DNA of 64,000 nt, taken from Didymodactylos carnosus. Lineage: Eukaryota > Rotifera > Eurotatoria > Philodinida > Philodinidae. The translations under genes and the position numbers were made by a program. The notes below the pieces were generated by a model that searched no databases, was not told the DNA's origin, and worked only from the letters and a program-made list of their open reading frames with translations. The stretch covers positions 1 through 64,000 of the forward strand of contig CAJNOQ010000056.1 of the NCBI GenBank assembly GCA_905250885.1. The letters are read 5' to 3'. Position 1 is the first letter of the stretch. Each line of letters starts with the position of its first letter. Below, piece by piece: positions 11,964 through 26,500 of this stretch.

Positions 11964-12556
11964 TTAGTGAATCGTGAGATTTATGAGTTTATTAACATTT
12001 TTTATAAGCTGTTACAAACCAACAACCTCTTCTGTGATTGAAATCGTTGACTGCATTGAACAGATATGCTTTGTTTCTAATGTAGGAAGCGTTGCGTTGA
12101 TTACTTTTGCAAAATGGCTAAATGTTGAAAATATCTGCCTTTAAAGATGACCATACACCTGCTTTTTAATTGCTTTTATTAAAAATCGGTGAGAGCATGA
12201 GCCGCCAAGGTTGAATAGATTGCTCTGATGTTGTTTTACAAAATTTATTAATGTTCGTAAAAGATGATTCAGCTGATCAAACGATAGATTGTGTGATCAG
12301 AGGATGTGCCAATATTGAAGAAAAGAAGCATTTTGATATTTTTGTTAAATTTTCATATGGTTTATTTACTACAAATATTAACTTTGTAGAATCTAGGAAA
12401 AGGGAGAGAAAATTTTTAGAATTTATATCTTTTTATCATAACAGCCTCCAAGCGTATTACAAAAAAAAACGCTACATGGGGAAATGGCTTTTGGAGGCTC
12501 GGAAGGTGTTATTCGTAATCAGCTCGTTAAGCTGAATCTGAATATGTATAATAATG
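11964..12556. other. Unassigned region between two gene remnants
   Basis: Short plus-strand frames at 12251-12535 and 12484-12735 have fairly ordinary composition but no family I recognise and no consistent splicing. They may be decayed continuation of the polymerase-like fragment or unrelated. Confidence 0.35.
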
Positions 12557-13580
12557 TCAAAAACAAATTTCATTTGAAGTTTGCATTACGTGCATCTTAC
12601 ATATGGATAATATCGTGTTTCTTATATAATAGCTTGAGTCAACGAACTGCGTACCGACATTCGTATTTTCTAAGTTTACAACTGTTCCATGAAGCGTTGG
12701 TTTTGGGGCTGATGAATCAAACTGAAGCGTATTAACGATTGAGTTTTCCTCCTGGGCCATTCTGCATTCACTGCAATAGACAGAACCCCCAGTTGAATCG
12801 ATGTGGATATTATCTGATTGGTGCAAATCATAGCAGAGGTATTAAAAATTTTTAAAACTAATCCATATATACATATAGAACTATGTAAACCCTGCCACCA
12901 GCTGTTATTAACAACGCACTGAAGAGCAGTATCTACAGTACTACGACGATCTGAAATGTTACTCTGTTTTAAGAGGTCTTTTAACGGTTGACGATAGTAC
13001 TGTTGTAATGTTAAGTAGAGTGGACTTGGATCTCTTAGTTGTTCTTCCACTGTAGCTGTAGACAACTGATCTTCATATCTTCATATGTTCGCCAGATATC
13101 ATCAAATTTCTCGTTGATCGTATCATCCTCATCATCAAATTCGAAAATGAACTGAATAGCTAACGAAAGTATAGGATTATCTTTCAGATAGGTAATACCG
13201 TATTCAGCTGTAAGTGTTAGAATTTTATCGTACAAAGTGGCTGAATCGTGTTTCTGTTGTTTCAAGTATTCTTTAAATCATGTTTCATTGTCTGTAACTG
13301 ACTGATACCATTCTTGTTCAAAATACTGTTTCAGTAGGTTTTAGTAGATCACTCTTCTCCATCATTTGTTCCAAGTAGACAACTTCTGCAATTCTACTTT
13401 TCTCATTTATTAGTGCTTGACGTCCTTTGATTTGTAGCTGTTTAATGATTATTTCCGAATCAGTTGAATCGTCTAGTTCAAGAATTTCTGATATTTGGTC
13501 ATAATCAAATGAATAATTTGTTAAGGACAACGAAGAGGATGATTTCAAATCGTTCATGCCCATTTTCTTAATATTATCTG
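12557..13580 (-). pseudogene. Broken unidentified gene
   Basis: An acceptor TTCTTTTAG ends at 13581, 17 nt before ATG 13563. From there the minus strand encodes strongly protein-like sequence: a Ser-rich start, DYDQISEILELDDSTDSEII, then LKQYFEQEWYQSV, LTAEYGITYLKDNP, a DDEDD acidic patch, then QYYRQPLKDLLKQSNI and SDRRSTVDTALQCVV. These blocks lie in different frames. Visible lesions are a frame change near 13318-13330, an in-frame TGA near 13280, and an 8-bp tandem duplication (ATATGAAG twice, about 13070-13085) that shifts frame. A GT-AG intron with acceptor TCTATTGCAG is plausible at about 12768-12885. Helical, acidic composition only; family not recognised. It is most likely a pseudogene of a host gene, because several independent lesions are present. 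Confidence 0.6.
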
Positions 13581-14575
13581 CTAAAAGAAGCAGAAAAAAA
13601 CAAGATCACAGTATTGTTTAGCAACGAAGACAATAGTTCAACACTTCGGCGTGCCACTTCGCACATCAGCCATCTATGTATAGTATTGAGCTATATTATG
13701 TAATTTATATATAACACGGGAATCGACAAAACAAATTGTGATCTTGTCGTCAACGAATCTTGCCACTTCAGACAAGAATCTTTAACGAAAAAAGATGAAA
13801 AATGAATAAAAAATTAAACAAATGATTTTCAATATGTCATGAATCTTTCATAAGTTTATATTTTACTTATTTCTGAGATGTCTATGCTTTAATAAATCAT
13901 GAAATAACTAGATCACGCTTAGTGAGAAAAAGAATTTGTTTTCATATGATTTGTGTGTGACCTTTGTTCACATTCAATCATGATCCGTAAATCAAAAGGT
14001 GTTTTATATTTTAAATACGTTAAAAAAATAGCGCAAGCACCACAATAAGAATAATAGAAAAGAAATAAACAAGAAGAAAAACCATGTACACTTTTTTTTA
14101 AACAGATAAACAAAATATATAATAAATAATAAATAATAATGTATCTATGCAAGACATTTGAGATGTTCAGAACAACTATTGATATATTTTCGATAAAAAA
14201 ACAAACAATAGATAAATTATCAACACACATACGCAGTTAATTAAATAAAACAAAACGGTAGACTTTAGAGTATTAGGCAAGGTAAGATAACTCGGTAGTC
14301 CGTCAATTATATTTTTCATGAAGAAAAGCAATTATATGAAAAAGTGGATACATTGTACGGATGTTTTCTATTGGAAATGTTACATTTTCTTCATTAACAA
14401 ACAAAATAAATTAAAAGGCATTCGTACATAAATATCGAAAGACATACTGTATAATTGCACGGAAGCTAGTTTATGATCACTGTAATCGAGAATTGAATGA
14501 GAGAAATAGAAAGGAACAGAGAGCCTCTAAATTTGACTAGTAGGCGAATTTTAAAATTAAAAAAGTAAAAATAAA
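13581..14575. other. Intergenic, nothing recognised
   Basis: About 1 kb of AT-rich sequence between the broken gene and the 3' end of the JIP-type gene. It would contain the 3'UTR of the latter. No exon, repeat or RNA gene was identified. Confidence 0.5.
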
Positions 14576-17500
14576 TTAAATAGAACCTAAATGCCAAACA
14601 ATCAAATGTGATTTTCCAACTGTTGACGATTGTTCATTTTCTTCATTTGTATTATCAATATCACCTACACGAAAGTCAATGTAGCCCTCTCCGCCACTTA
14701 ATACAAGTATATCATTTGCAAATGATAATGATAAATCGGATGAAGTTGTTGGAGAATGATCAGAATTTGATGAAATAATGTCAGTTTCTGAATTATTTAT
14801 ATTGTTTTCAATAAGTAATTTTGAGGGAGGATTTCCGGGAACAGCCACAAAAAATTTAACAGCATCTTTATAACCGTGAAATGATAATTGAGCATTATTC
14901 ATACTACAGTAGGGTATAGTAGATGACGATTGATCATAAACACGAACAACAGAGCCTGGTTTCATTGATGTTGGTGAATTTTGTTTACTTGAAGTTGAAT
15001 CTAAATATATTAAAAATTACTAAATGTTGAACACTTAGGGAAAAAAAATGAGAAATACTTACTCTCGGATAATGGGACGGATATAATAATTCCATTGCCT
15101 GTTCCAATCCAAAGTCTTTTACAAGCGATATTAATACAACTGATATGTACAAAATAGAGTCCAGCCTTTTCTGTAGCTAAAATAGATGTGAACAGTCTAA
15201 TTTTGGACGATTCAATTAAAAACACACACTTACTGATCATTTTTTCTACATATGGCTGTACATCAACATCTTGTAAATGTTGATAATTAGTTGCATGATA
15301 TAATTGTAATGTACTACTCAAACGAACGGATATCCAAACACCTTTACCCGACCATGTCATATGTTGAACAGCATGTTCAACTCGTGGATGAACATCAAAT
15401 TGTTTCTGTAAAAATGTATGTAAATAAAACTGAATGATACCTACTATGATCAGTCAGTGAATAACTTACGATTATTTCTAATGTTTGAACATCGATTACA
15501 TAAATACGATTCATTACACCGCACCAAATATGATCCAATACATTAATTAAACATCTCACTGATTCACGAGTTTTACCAGTTGTAATTAGATGAAAGTTTT
15601 TTAAATTCCATGTTCCATCTAAAATCGATAATACTTTGTTGACACAATAAATGAAAGAATACGGTTGAAATGCAACTTTGTCAACAGATCTATTATGTTT
15701 TGTACATCAAGAAAAAATCTTGGCTTGATCACATACCATTATTTCGACGAAATATAGCAATTTTCTCATTGGCCAGAGCAACAAATACACGCCCTCGTAC
15801 GTGTCTAAGAATAAATTGATTTTGTTATAGATATTTCTAAAGTAATCAATCGCCATGAAACTTACACAATACTGTAAATGGCATTTTTTAACCAAACTTT
15901 TTCAATAGTTGTTCTATAATCACCAACAGCTGAATGAAGATATAGCCTAAATGAACAAGTAATAATCGAAATTGATTTTAATTTTATTTTTTTATTGCTA
16001 TTCTTACCATCCATCACCCGATCCTAGCCATACTGTTGGATATTTCGTTGAATACATCGGTTTTTTAGTTTCATTTTGGATGTCTGAAAAGGAAAAGATA
16101 TTTTATACATTTTTGTACAAGAAAAAAACATAGATGCTTCACCTGCTATTGCTGCTATCGATTGCTCGGAATCTACAAAAAATATTAGAAAAACAAAATA
16201 TATATAATAATAATTCAAATAAAAAAACCCAAGCAAGCAACAGATCGTCTTTTAGCAACGTTTACTACACGTTGATTTAACAACAGTAATATGTTTTGAA
16301 CCACAATAGAAAATGGGATAAATATTATAAGAGAATTGTAAAACATTATTTCAAAAACATGATATATTCACAGCAATGGCCTGATGTTCATTAGAACAGC
16401 TGTTTTGTATTTATTGAACTATCATAGCGGAAACACAGCGGAATAAGATACGAGTTTCAATCGAGCAAGCAAATTCTACTTGTAGGTAATTCAAGAAATG
16501 TCCATGATGATGAAACTGTTCTTGATCGTAACTTTCGTGTCCTTTTTTCTAAAAATATGTATATGAGATAAAAGGAAAAATTTCTTCGTAGTTCTGAATG
16601 ATTGTTTATCAGTTCAAAACTATACTGCTCAGCATGTTTTAATCACAATGCTCAACACTAACATACTTACTAAATGTAAACGGAGTAGTAGCGTCAGATG
16701 GTTTTATCTCTGAAGGAAATATTTCAGATATACTTTGATTATCTATAATCGATAATAAACAAAAGGTTTTCATTTATGATCATGTACTAATATATTTAGA
16801 AATATTATCTACCATTCAACGTCGTTTTTGCTTCAAAATGTTCGGTTGTCTGAGATTTTTGTTTCCAATGTTCATCATCTACAGTATAATCAGAAGAAGC
16901 TGGTCCTAAATAGAAAATCATAGTTGAACAAATATATATATATATATAAGAGAAAAAAAAATATTATATACCTGGTACACTTCCTATAGCGTATACTACG
17001 GCTTTTCCTAAAGTGAATGTATCAATAATTTTGTCCGCTTTATTCGAATCGATAATTGTTATCATTGCATTTAAATTACATTTGGATGCTATCCATAAGA
17101 GAGATGAGAGTTTTAGACACGGTTCATCAACCATTTGATTATAAGACTCAATTAATTGTTTATTTAATTGTTCAACAGATGGAAGGGATGATAAATCAAC
17201 ATCATTTTGATTTGTAGATAAATTATCATCTGTCGGTGCACCAGTTAAATCAATTCCAACAGCACACCAAATCTAGATACACGTTGTGAATGATATATTT
17301 TTCATCTATGAGAAGACTTTAGCAAACTTACTTGCGTTAATTCATTTGTATTATATATTGGTCGACAATACACTGGTACCGGCACATTCAAGTGCACTTT
17401 TCCATTCGATTCAGATAATTTTAATTGATCTTTCGAGGGTAAGCTCCAACCATAAGCTTGTTTTCTATTGTCGTCTTTAGGAATCAATGAATTATTTCTG

Positions 17501-20500
17501 CGCTTTACGGGTGATGATACTGTATTACTCCTGTTCATGTTTGGAGTTGATTCCATAACGAGACTATAAATAAATAAATACAGTTCATAAAATAAAACAG
17601 ATTCATGTTTAAGTCTCTTACGTTTCACTGTCCGAATGCGTTCGTTCTATTGGTAAATTACCAGAATCACTTTGAAATGATGTATTATTGGTATTTGGAG
17701 CTAGTTGATCACTTGTATGACTGTATTTTATATTTCCGGGGGTGGGTGTTAACAAACGTTTTGTCATTTTTTCGGGCGGCGGTGTTATGGAACCAAATAA
17801 GCCAGAAAAACTAAAAAAGTCATCAGAACATAAGGAGATCGCACGAGAAAATATCGAGATGACAGAGGAAAATAATTAGTCTAAGACTTTCTAGAAGAAG
17901 TCGCTTCTATTAAAGATGGAAACGGTGGATGTAAGATGCTCTCCTCAGTTCACACAGTAGAGATCTAGATGAATTCCGCTCGCAAACATTGTGTTGTATC
18001 TCTCTCATATCTTTTCAATATTGTTCATCGATACACACAGCAGGCATTTTTCTATAGACCAGGCGGACATGTGGTTTTTTTAACTCAGAAAGAGACCATT
18101 TTTGCTCAATACTACTTTATTACGTTTTAAATATTATTATAAATTTAAAAAACCCAAATTCAGAAAAAAAAATTTTAGACGAAAAATCCCTGAGGGAAAC
18201 CCTTGCCCTAAATTTTTGTCGAAAACGTTTTATTCAAAAAATGAACAAGTTATACATCATTCGATGCAGTTTTATGCGCTGATTCCAAATGTCATATTAC
18301 TTTTTTTATACAAATGTTCCTGACCTGAGAAGAACCGATTTTACCTAAAAACCCAGAGTTTTTTTTTAACTAAGAGACAGAAAAAGCTGCATAAAGCTGT
18401 ATGAAGTATAGATACATGACATGTCGACGGACATTTCCGGTGTAATTTTGAGTCAGATTCGACCTTGGATGTTCGTGAATATCTTATTACATTCTAAGTC
18501 CTCGTTTGGGAACACGATCGGTTTCGAAAAAATGTGTTTTCTCCTCGATCGAGGGATCTAAGCAAAATACTTAGACATGGGTGAATAGGTGAGAGTTTCT
18601 AGATTAAGAAAGTGTAATTTTTATAAATTCAAACCGGCTTAGTTCAATATAAAAAATGATTTTTTTGCGAGATCGTTAATATCTAGGCCATTATTTGCAG
18701 ATAACTTTTTTATTGAAAAACGAGCACTTTGGAACAAAAATTTTAACCTTATTGGATAACCCGTAAATTGAAGTGAATTTCACACTATTCGAATCTTAAA
18801 AGAGAGCCACTTTCGATTTTTCGTCAAATGTTCGCCTGAATGCCTACGGTGCGATACTCTTAGAATGTTTCCCGGTACAATTGTCTCTAGTTGATGATGA
18901 TGATGATTCAATATTATTCTATATTACATCATATATATAGCATCTCACTAATTTGATGTCACAATAGTGTTGTTGATGGTAAACAAGATGTTGGGGACAG
19001 AAACTGTTTTGTTCGAACAGTCGATTAGCTGAAAGACTTTTATTAGTGTTTCTTTACTTTTAGAATACGCTGACTATAAACAAAAGAATATTCTTTTAGA
19101 GGTTAGTTGGATCATGCAAGTCAAATTTTTTTTAAAGAAATTTTTCGGACATCTTCACATAGGACAAACTACATTATACTTTCTGCAATATATATTAGTA
19201 GATAGTATCTAGCAAACAGAATATTCATGAACGTGGATCGGTGCTGATTTATGAAACGAAACAAGAGAACAACCTAAAATGAGAGAGTCAAAACAGTATA
19301 TTTAACTCACAGTTTCCAAAATGGTGAACGTTTCTTTTGCTGAGCATGATCAAGTGCAGGAATTGCTGTTGCTGATTGTGGATCTGATTTCGATGCACGC
19401 AAATGATCTTGCCAATGAATAGCTTCTTCAAGTTCCATTAAACGTTGTTTAAATGAATTTCTTTCCAATAAAACACGTGACATTTCCACTCTGGTAAATC
19501 TCTTTCTATCTGCCATAGGTACATCTTCCTTGAAAAATCATCGAGAAAGAATGAGTGAGATTTAAATTTTGATTAATATGAATAGAAAAACACTAGTTTA
19601 AAAATTAAATAATACATGCAAAAAAAGGAAAAAATCGTGTGTTGAACTAGCTAATTATGATCCGTATTGATATTTAAGCTGTAGTCAAAAATAGCCACTT
19701 ATCTTCTTCACTACTAAAACACTATAGTGGAATATTGGAGTTCCATTAAAACATTTTTCATTATAAAAAATTTCATCAAAAGGAAGTGATGAAATTCTTG
19801 TGCCATCAAAAAATATGTATGTATCACTAAGTGATACATATGCGAAGTGAAACAGGGATCTTTTACTCCGCCATTCACCTTGAAATAAATATTTTCAGTC
19901 GACTTTTTAAATTTATTTAAATATATATAGAAATTATATGCTGGCAAAGATTTTGAATATTGTTAATGTTCTCCACCTATCACATTTCGAGCAACTGTAA
20001 TGGGTACGGTCTTTCAGTATTTTCGATTTTTCTCGTGTTTCTTTAGGACACAAAGGTTAATGTTTTTCTTACGAAGCTACGCCGCGAAATACAAAACCAT
20101 ATCTAAACTTTAACTTCAGAACGTCAATCAAGAAAACTACGCAGATTATACGAAAGTAGAGATCTCAGTTCTTTTTGTACTTTCCAATGTACTCTTTCTC
20201 GTGGTCTGTAAAAAAAAAAGAACAGTTAGTTGAAGAAGCATGGAATGTAATCTATGGGAATGTGATACGTGAGTACATTAACAATAGTTGAAATATTTGT
20301 CACCAAATAATTGGAAGTCAAGACCGGCGAAGTACACGATGATATAAGAATTCCGAGCGCTTACAGAATATATAATTCCCTTTCGAAAAATATATTTCTA
20401 TATATATAATAAATTTAAAAAATCGACTGAAAACAGTTATTTCCAGACGGATATACTATGGATAGATAAAATTCTTGTGTTATCGAAAAATTTTTAATAG

Positions 20501-23500
20501 AACTCCTACTAAAAATGTTTTAATGAACGTTTTTTTAATAAAAGTCACCCAATCCACTATAATTACATTGTCTAACCATTCACAAACACATATTATAGTG
20601 AGCAATCATACTTTTATACTATAGCGAATGTTTTTAAAATATGACGTTTTCTTTTAATCAAACAGAATCATGTGAAAAAATACTGTGCAATTAAAAATAA
20701 GATAGATATTGTTGTCCGAACAGTACAGTGTCATTCAATTTTTATTTATTTGTATATATCTCACTTCATTTTTTTTTTCTTTTTTTCGTCTATTTGTTTT
20801 TATTAATATTTCTCTCTCTCTCTCGAAAAGATGGCAGAGAGTAGAAGTGATGCTTTTCAAAAATGATTCTAATATCAATTTTATATTTTTAAGGTAAAAA
20901 CAAATTTATTTCAGCTACAGTTCCGTATCTTTAAATAGGTAATTTCTTTATTAATTCTCTGCCTAAGTTAAACAAAGAAAATCGCTTAATCTCAGCTGTC
21001 CTGAACACTTCTCTTATTCTGTTCAATTTTGTACATTAAATATTCAAGTTACTCCTATAAACTGAGACATTTGAATATGACTACTTTCATGCTTAAAAAA
21101 TATCTAATCTAATGCAGTCAGTTATTAAATTAATTTCTCTTTTTCTGTTTACCGACCGTTCTTTGACAATTTGACTAAAACATTTTAGAGGAGCAACACA
21201 CTTTAAATCATGTTAGCAGCTACTTCTTATAGTCACACATAGCTCTAGAAAACTTACGTTCCACAATATTTCAAAACACTAAAGATAGTTTGATGATAGG
21301 AGAATAGAACAGAAGTCGAGTCTGTGTCTTTTATCATTAGCTTAGGATATGCTTTTGATCGTCATGTAACAAAATGAAAATACATTACTACTCACCTCTT
21401 CTTCTTTCTTTCGTTTATCTAATTCTTCTCGTGATTTTTTCACTTCATCTTCTAGTTCTGTTATTCTCAATTGTAAACGTGTTTTAACAGATTGTAATGA
21501 GATAACTTCTTCACGAAGAATTTCTTGTTCACTAGAAATAATATACATCATTCATTATAAATGGTATCGTCTATATGTGTGTGAACGACTTACCTCGATA
21601 ATTCTTCAATTTTGACTAACAGATCATCTTTCAAAACATTTAATGCATTTCTAAAACAAGAACAAATAAGATAAAATAGTCTAAATATTTGGAAAATACA
21701 GATAAACTACGGACTTTGTTTCGAGAAGTTCATTATTCTCTTTGATCAAATTTCCCACTTCTTTTGTCATTCCTAAAACATAAATAATTCAACTAAATTT
21801 TAATTTTTATTCTAATAAGATGGCAAATAAAAATTGATTAATAAGTATCAAAAGTATGTTTATGTGAATAAAAGCATTGTTAAGACAACATTCAAGAAAA
21901 TTTAACTGTAAAGGTCTATGATTTTAACTAGGTTAACCAGACAAAGAATTTCCGTAATCAGAGATGATCTTATAAATGAGTCGACCCTTTCCCCTCTAAA
22001 AATATTCTCACCGTATTACATATGGTAGTAATAAAATTTTTCGAAAACGTTATTTATGATAAGGTGTGACTGTTATATAAATTTCGCTTCTATTTTAATA
22101 ATCCTGATGGAGTTTTGTAGAAATTCCTGGACAAAATAGAACTGTTTGTCTGAGGAGATTTGAAAATTGTTTTAATAATTAGAAAATATCTATATCTGGA
22201 TCGCGATAGAGCCTCTTTTCAGATATTAAATATCTTTCATTTGAGAAAAGTTTTCTAAGTCTAAAAGCTGAAAAGATGGTTTCGAGATTTTCAAAAAGCT
22301 TTTTTGTGTACGCTAAAAGGATAAGTTTTTGCTTTATGATGAAGTTGAACAGAAAAAAAATTTGACGAAAAAAATGAATAAATGCCAATGTACTGTACGT
22401 ATTTTGAGGCCTTTCGTCGAATCGTAACTTTTGATCCAATATAGTTGATAGTCAGGAAGCATTTTATTTTAATCAGAAATATTTGTTCGTTAAGGTGACA
22501 TCTACTAAATCATTTTTTTTTTACTAAAAATGTGTACAAAAGAGAGTACTTTGCAAAAAGATCAATTGTTCATGACTTCTTTAAAATTCAATTAAAAATT
22601 CTCAGAAACGTTCTATATGATCGAAACGATTTTGGATTCTGAGAGTAGGAGCTTTAGACTATCCAACCATGGGCTTATTTCAATATTAACTTTTTATATA
22701 GAAAAATTTTGAATTTTGAAAGCGGGAATGGGGGGTGACGCTAAGTGAGATGCACGAGATCAGATACACGTACTTATGGGTAGTTGATGTTGTGAAAGAA
22801 ACAGCGTTCTAATTTGTTGAGCAAAATATGCATTCATAGGTCTCAATCGACGCAGATTTTGATGCTTTATAAAGTGACCCATTAGTAGCTTTTGTTTAAC
22901 GCTTTAATTTTTACATAAACGCAAAATAATCACAAAAGTAGTTGCTTTTCAGGATGTTTTAAAGAACTGCGAGATTACATTGTATCTCAATCTGCTTCAT
23001 TTTATAGAGCATCAAAATCTGCGTCGATTGAGACCTATGAATGCATATTTTGCATAACAAATTAGAATGCTGTTTCTTTCACAACATCAAGTACTCACAA
23101 GTACTCGTACCTACTCTGTTCAGCACATCAAGTAAATGCATATATAAACGAAACAACAATTAATGCAATAAGTGTACTGTATAGACTTTTCGAAGTGACC
23201 AATGACAACACGAACTGTGCAGTATTTCTTAAAAGGCTGAATTTACTACATAGTCAAGGTTAAGCGTCACTTTAATATCATATTCTTTCCGAATAGGTCA
23301 GACATCGTATATGTAGACTATCATAAAAATTAACTTAGTTTTAGTATAAATTCCAATAAAACAAGCTATGAGTTATTACGTTCATTCATCGATCTTCACT
23401 CTAATGTTTTTAATGAGAGAATCGATAGTGTTCCTACACCAAAGCAATTTGAGAAAATATATAGTCAAGCCCATTGCCAGAAATGAAAAGAAATGTGTTA

Positions 23501-26500
23501 GTAAAGAAAATGAGTTACAGTTAGTCTAACTACATGACAAAAATTGCTACTGCGTTAATAAAAGAACAATTAATATGATCTCGAGTAATTATCTCACCAT
23601 AAAAACTTTGTCGAACTAAAAATGTAAATACAAACGTAAAATAATGTAGAAAAGAACATTATAAATATATTCTGTCAATTTAATATACATCTGTGTAGAT
23701 AGAACCATATGAACATACCCAGTAAATCAGCACTAGCATCCACATCTGTTATATCAATATTTTCATTTCTTGTTTCTTTATAAAATGCTTCCATATTTTT
23801 ACTAAAAAAATGTACAAAGATACCTGTATAAAATAGATTTCCATCTTAACCCTTTCCGGCCGATTACTAGAGTCGGAGTTACAAAAAAATCTTTTACAGT
23901 ATATTCGGTATACCTTCATCATTGATATGACAGAAACGCATTTTCCCGATCCTAAAAGTGCTTAGTGGATAGTTGCCAAATAGCAACATTCGGTCAGAAT
24001 GGGACAAAAATTTTGTAAAATTCGTTTTCTGTTTTCTGATGCTAAAACATAAAACTTTATGATTTTTTCGCTTATTCTTAACGTAAAAGAAGTTTCTTTA
24101 GGAATACAAATTTAGAAAACCAAAATAGCAATAACTAAATAAGAATTATTTACAAGAAAGCCAACTTAATGGTCATGATAGTCTCTAAAACAATTTTTAT
24201 TATCGTTCAAACATAGACGCAGTTTACATTTTGAGCATGATATACTTCACTGCTACTGTCGTCGTTTATCGCTGATTCTTCATTCATTTCTGATCAATAT
24301 AGTAAAATACGTTTGGGTTAAATGCATTTCATTCTCTGACTCAGATGAACCAAGGTCTTCTTCACTATTCCGTTTGGAATAATCGGATTTTAATTAGAAA
24401 CTTTCCTAGACATCATTAATACAAGAGACCTATATACACTACGAATCAGAGAGATAAAATACTAACAAAGAAAATATGAATATAGTTGTAAACGAAATAT
24501 CTCAAAGACAAAATAGAAAACTAAATGGACGAGGAAAAATACTATGTGAAAGAAAGAAGGACTAAAATGTTATGACAACTAAAATAATAAAAATGATTTG
24601 TGTCAAAGACACATACAATATATGGTTTATGATCATGTATAGGGTACGTGTATCATAACATTTACTTCATAAGAAAACATGTCTGACAGGCGTAGACAGA
24701 AGATGAATTTTACAAAATTTTTGACCCTTTGTGGTCGAATTTTGCTAAATGGCAACAAGCATATTTTTTACTGTCGAGAAGTATTAAATAAGTCAGATTA
24801 CTGATGTTATATGTAACAGTTCTACTAAGCAAAACTATTTACTAGTTTCTCTTAGCATTAATTGTTCGGACAGAGGGGAAACAAGTTTTATGATTCGAAC
24901 ACTCTTCTAGAGCTCTACAGGTAAATCTAATTACTAACTCGAAAAAAGAGTTTTTTTTGTCCTGAAATACATGTATATGCGCCTATAAAGATAATTATCG
25001 AATTATAAAAAAATATATACTTCCACTGCAAGTCAATCCATGCAAAATACTGACTCAATGTTGCCAAATGGCAACATCCGGCTGAAAAAGGTTAAGAAAG
25101 ATTAATTACTTTTCATCGACCGACAAATCATCATCTTCATCACTTCCTTGTGTATCAGCATCTAAAAATAGATATGTTTTAGAAACAATAAATTGTGAAT
25201 TTTTGTTTTTATAAAAAAAATATTAATGGAGAACACTACAAAACACACACACACATGCAGATAATAATCGTTTAGAAATGATAAAATGCAGTAAATAATA
25301 CTCAATAAACGATATTTTTAATATTCTCCAAACAGCGTTTAACTAAGAGAAAAATAGACTTGGACAAGTCAAATTAAAAATGACTTGTGACTTGATCTGA
25401 CAAATCAAGCCAAGTTATCAACTAAGGAAAACAGGTTTTTGCTTTGGATTTTAGAGTAAAATACATGATCAGGTCGGGAACTTTAACCCAGTATTAGATA
25501 AAAGTGCTCCTCCATCGAAATACTATGATTTTATAAGTGATTTTTGCCATTCTCCAAAAAATAATTATAAAGACAAAATCGAAGACAAATCCATTTTTTA
25601 TCAACACAGTAGGCGAATACTACTAAAATTTCTTTTTTCTAGGAAAAAAGAGTTTCAAGTCAGGACTTGTGATTTAACTTGATTTGAGAAAAGTTAGTCA
25701 TTCTAACTGTGAGTAAGTCCGAGATTTTGACCCAATATCTTATTAAAAGTATTATATGTCTACTGTAAACAGAAAATCAATTAATTTTAGAGAATAAGAA
25801 AAAAAGAAAAAATATATATAGAGATATATACTAAACCTTGATTTTCTTCGAATTCTGCGGCCGATTCAAATAATTGTTGCTCATCAAAATTTTCGGATAA
25901 TAAATTCATACTTCGTAGTTTGGAAAATATTCCTACAAACATGCAATAAGCAGGTATATAATATCATGCATTCAAAAATTTATAGATTAACAGTAAAATA
26001 TACATGAAAATGAACAATGTGACATACAATAAGCAGAATGAAAATGTTTAGCGAGCTCAGTTACTTTTTTCTTCTTTACCAGCATCAATTATGAAACTGA
26101 ATGTTTAATGAGCAGATGGTGACAAGTAATCATCTCTTTTCTCTATATTAGACGTACAATAACAAGGACTACAAAACAACAATGATCCGATTTTTGATCA
26201 ATATGATTAACCTATATGAACGTATTCATTTAAAACAATGACAAAAACGACGATTATTTCAGAATACTTTTTGAAAGTATCTATTTGTAAATCAATTCAC
26301 AAGTCGACATTAGAAGTCTCTGTACAGATGGGATCAGCATTTAAACTACATAACAAGTGATTACATCGAAAATTATATTAACAATAGCAAACAAATGACA
26401 TGTGATATTTTAACCTTTGCATAAAGCGAATGTGACTATTTTACAAATAAATAAATCTAACCAGTAAGTGCGTTTGAAATCCACGGACTTGAGTTTTTGT

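Noticed and set aside
12251-12735. Two overlapping plus-strand frames after the polymerase-like fragment
   Set aside because: No recognisable continuation of the subunit and no consistent splice sites; left as unassigned.
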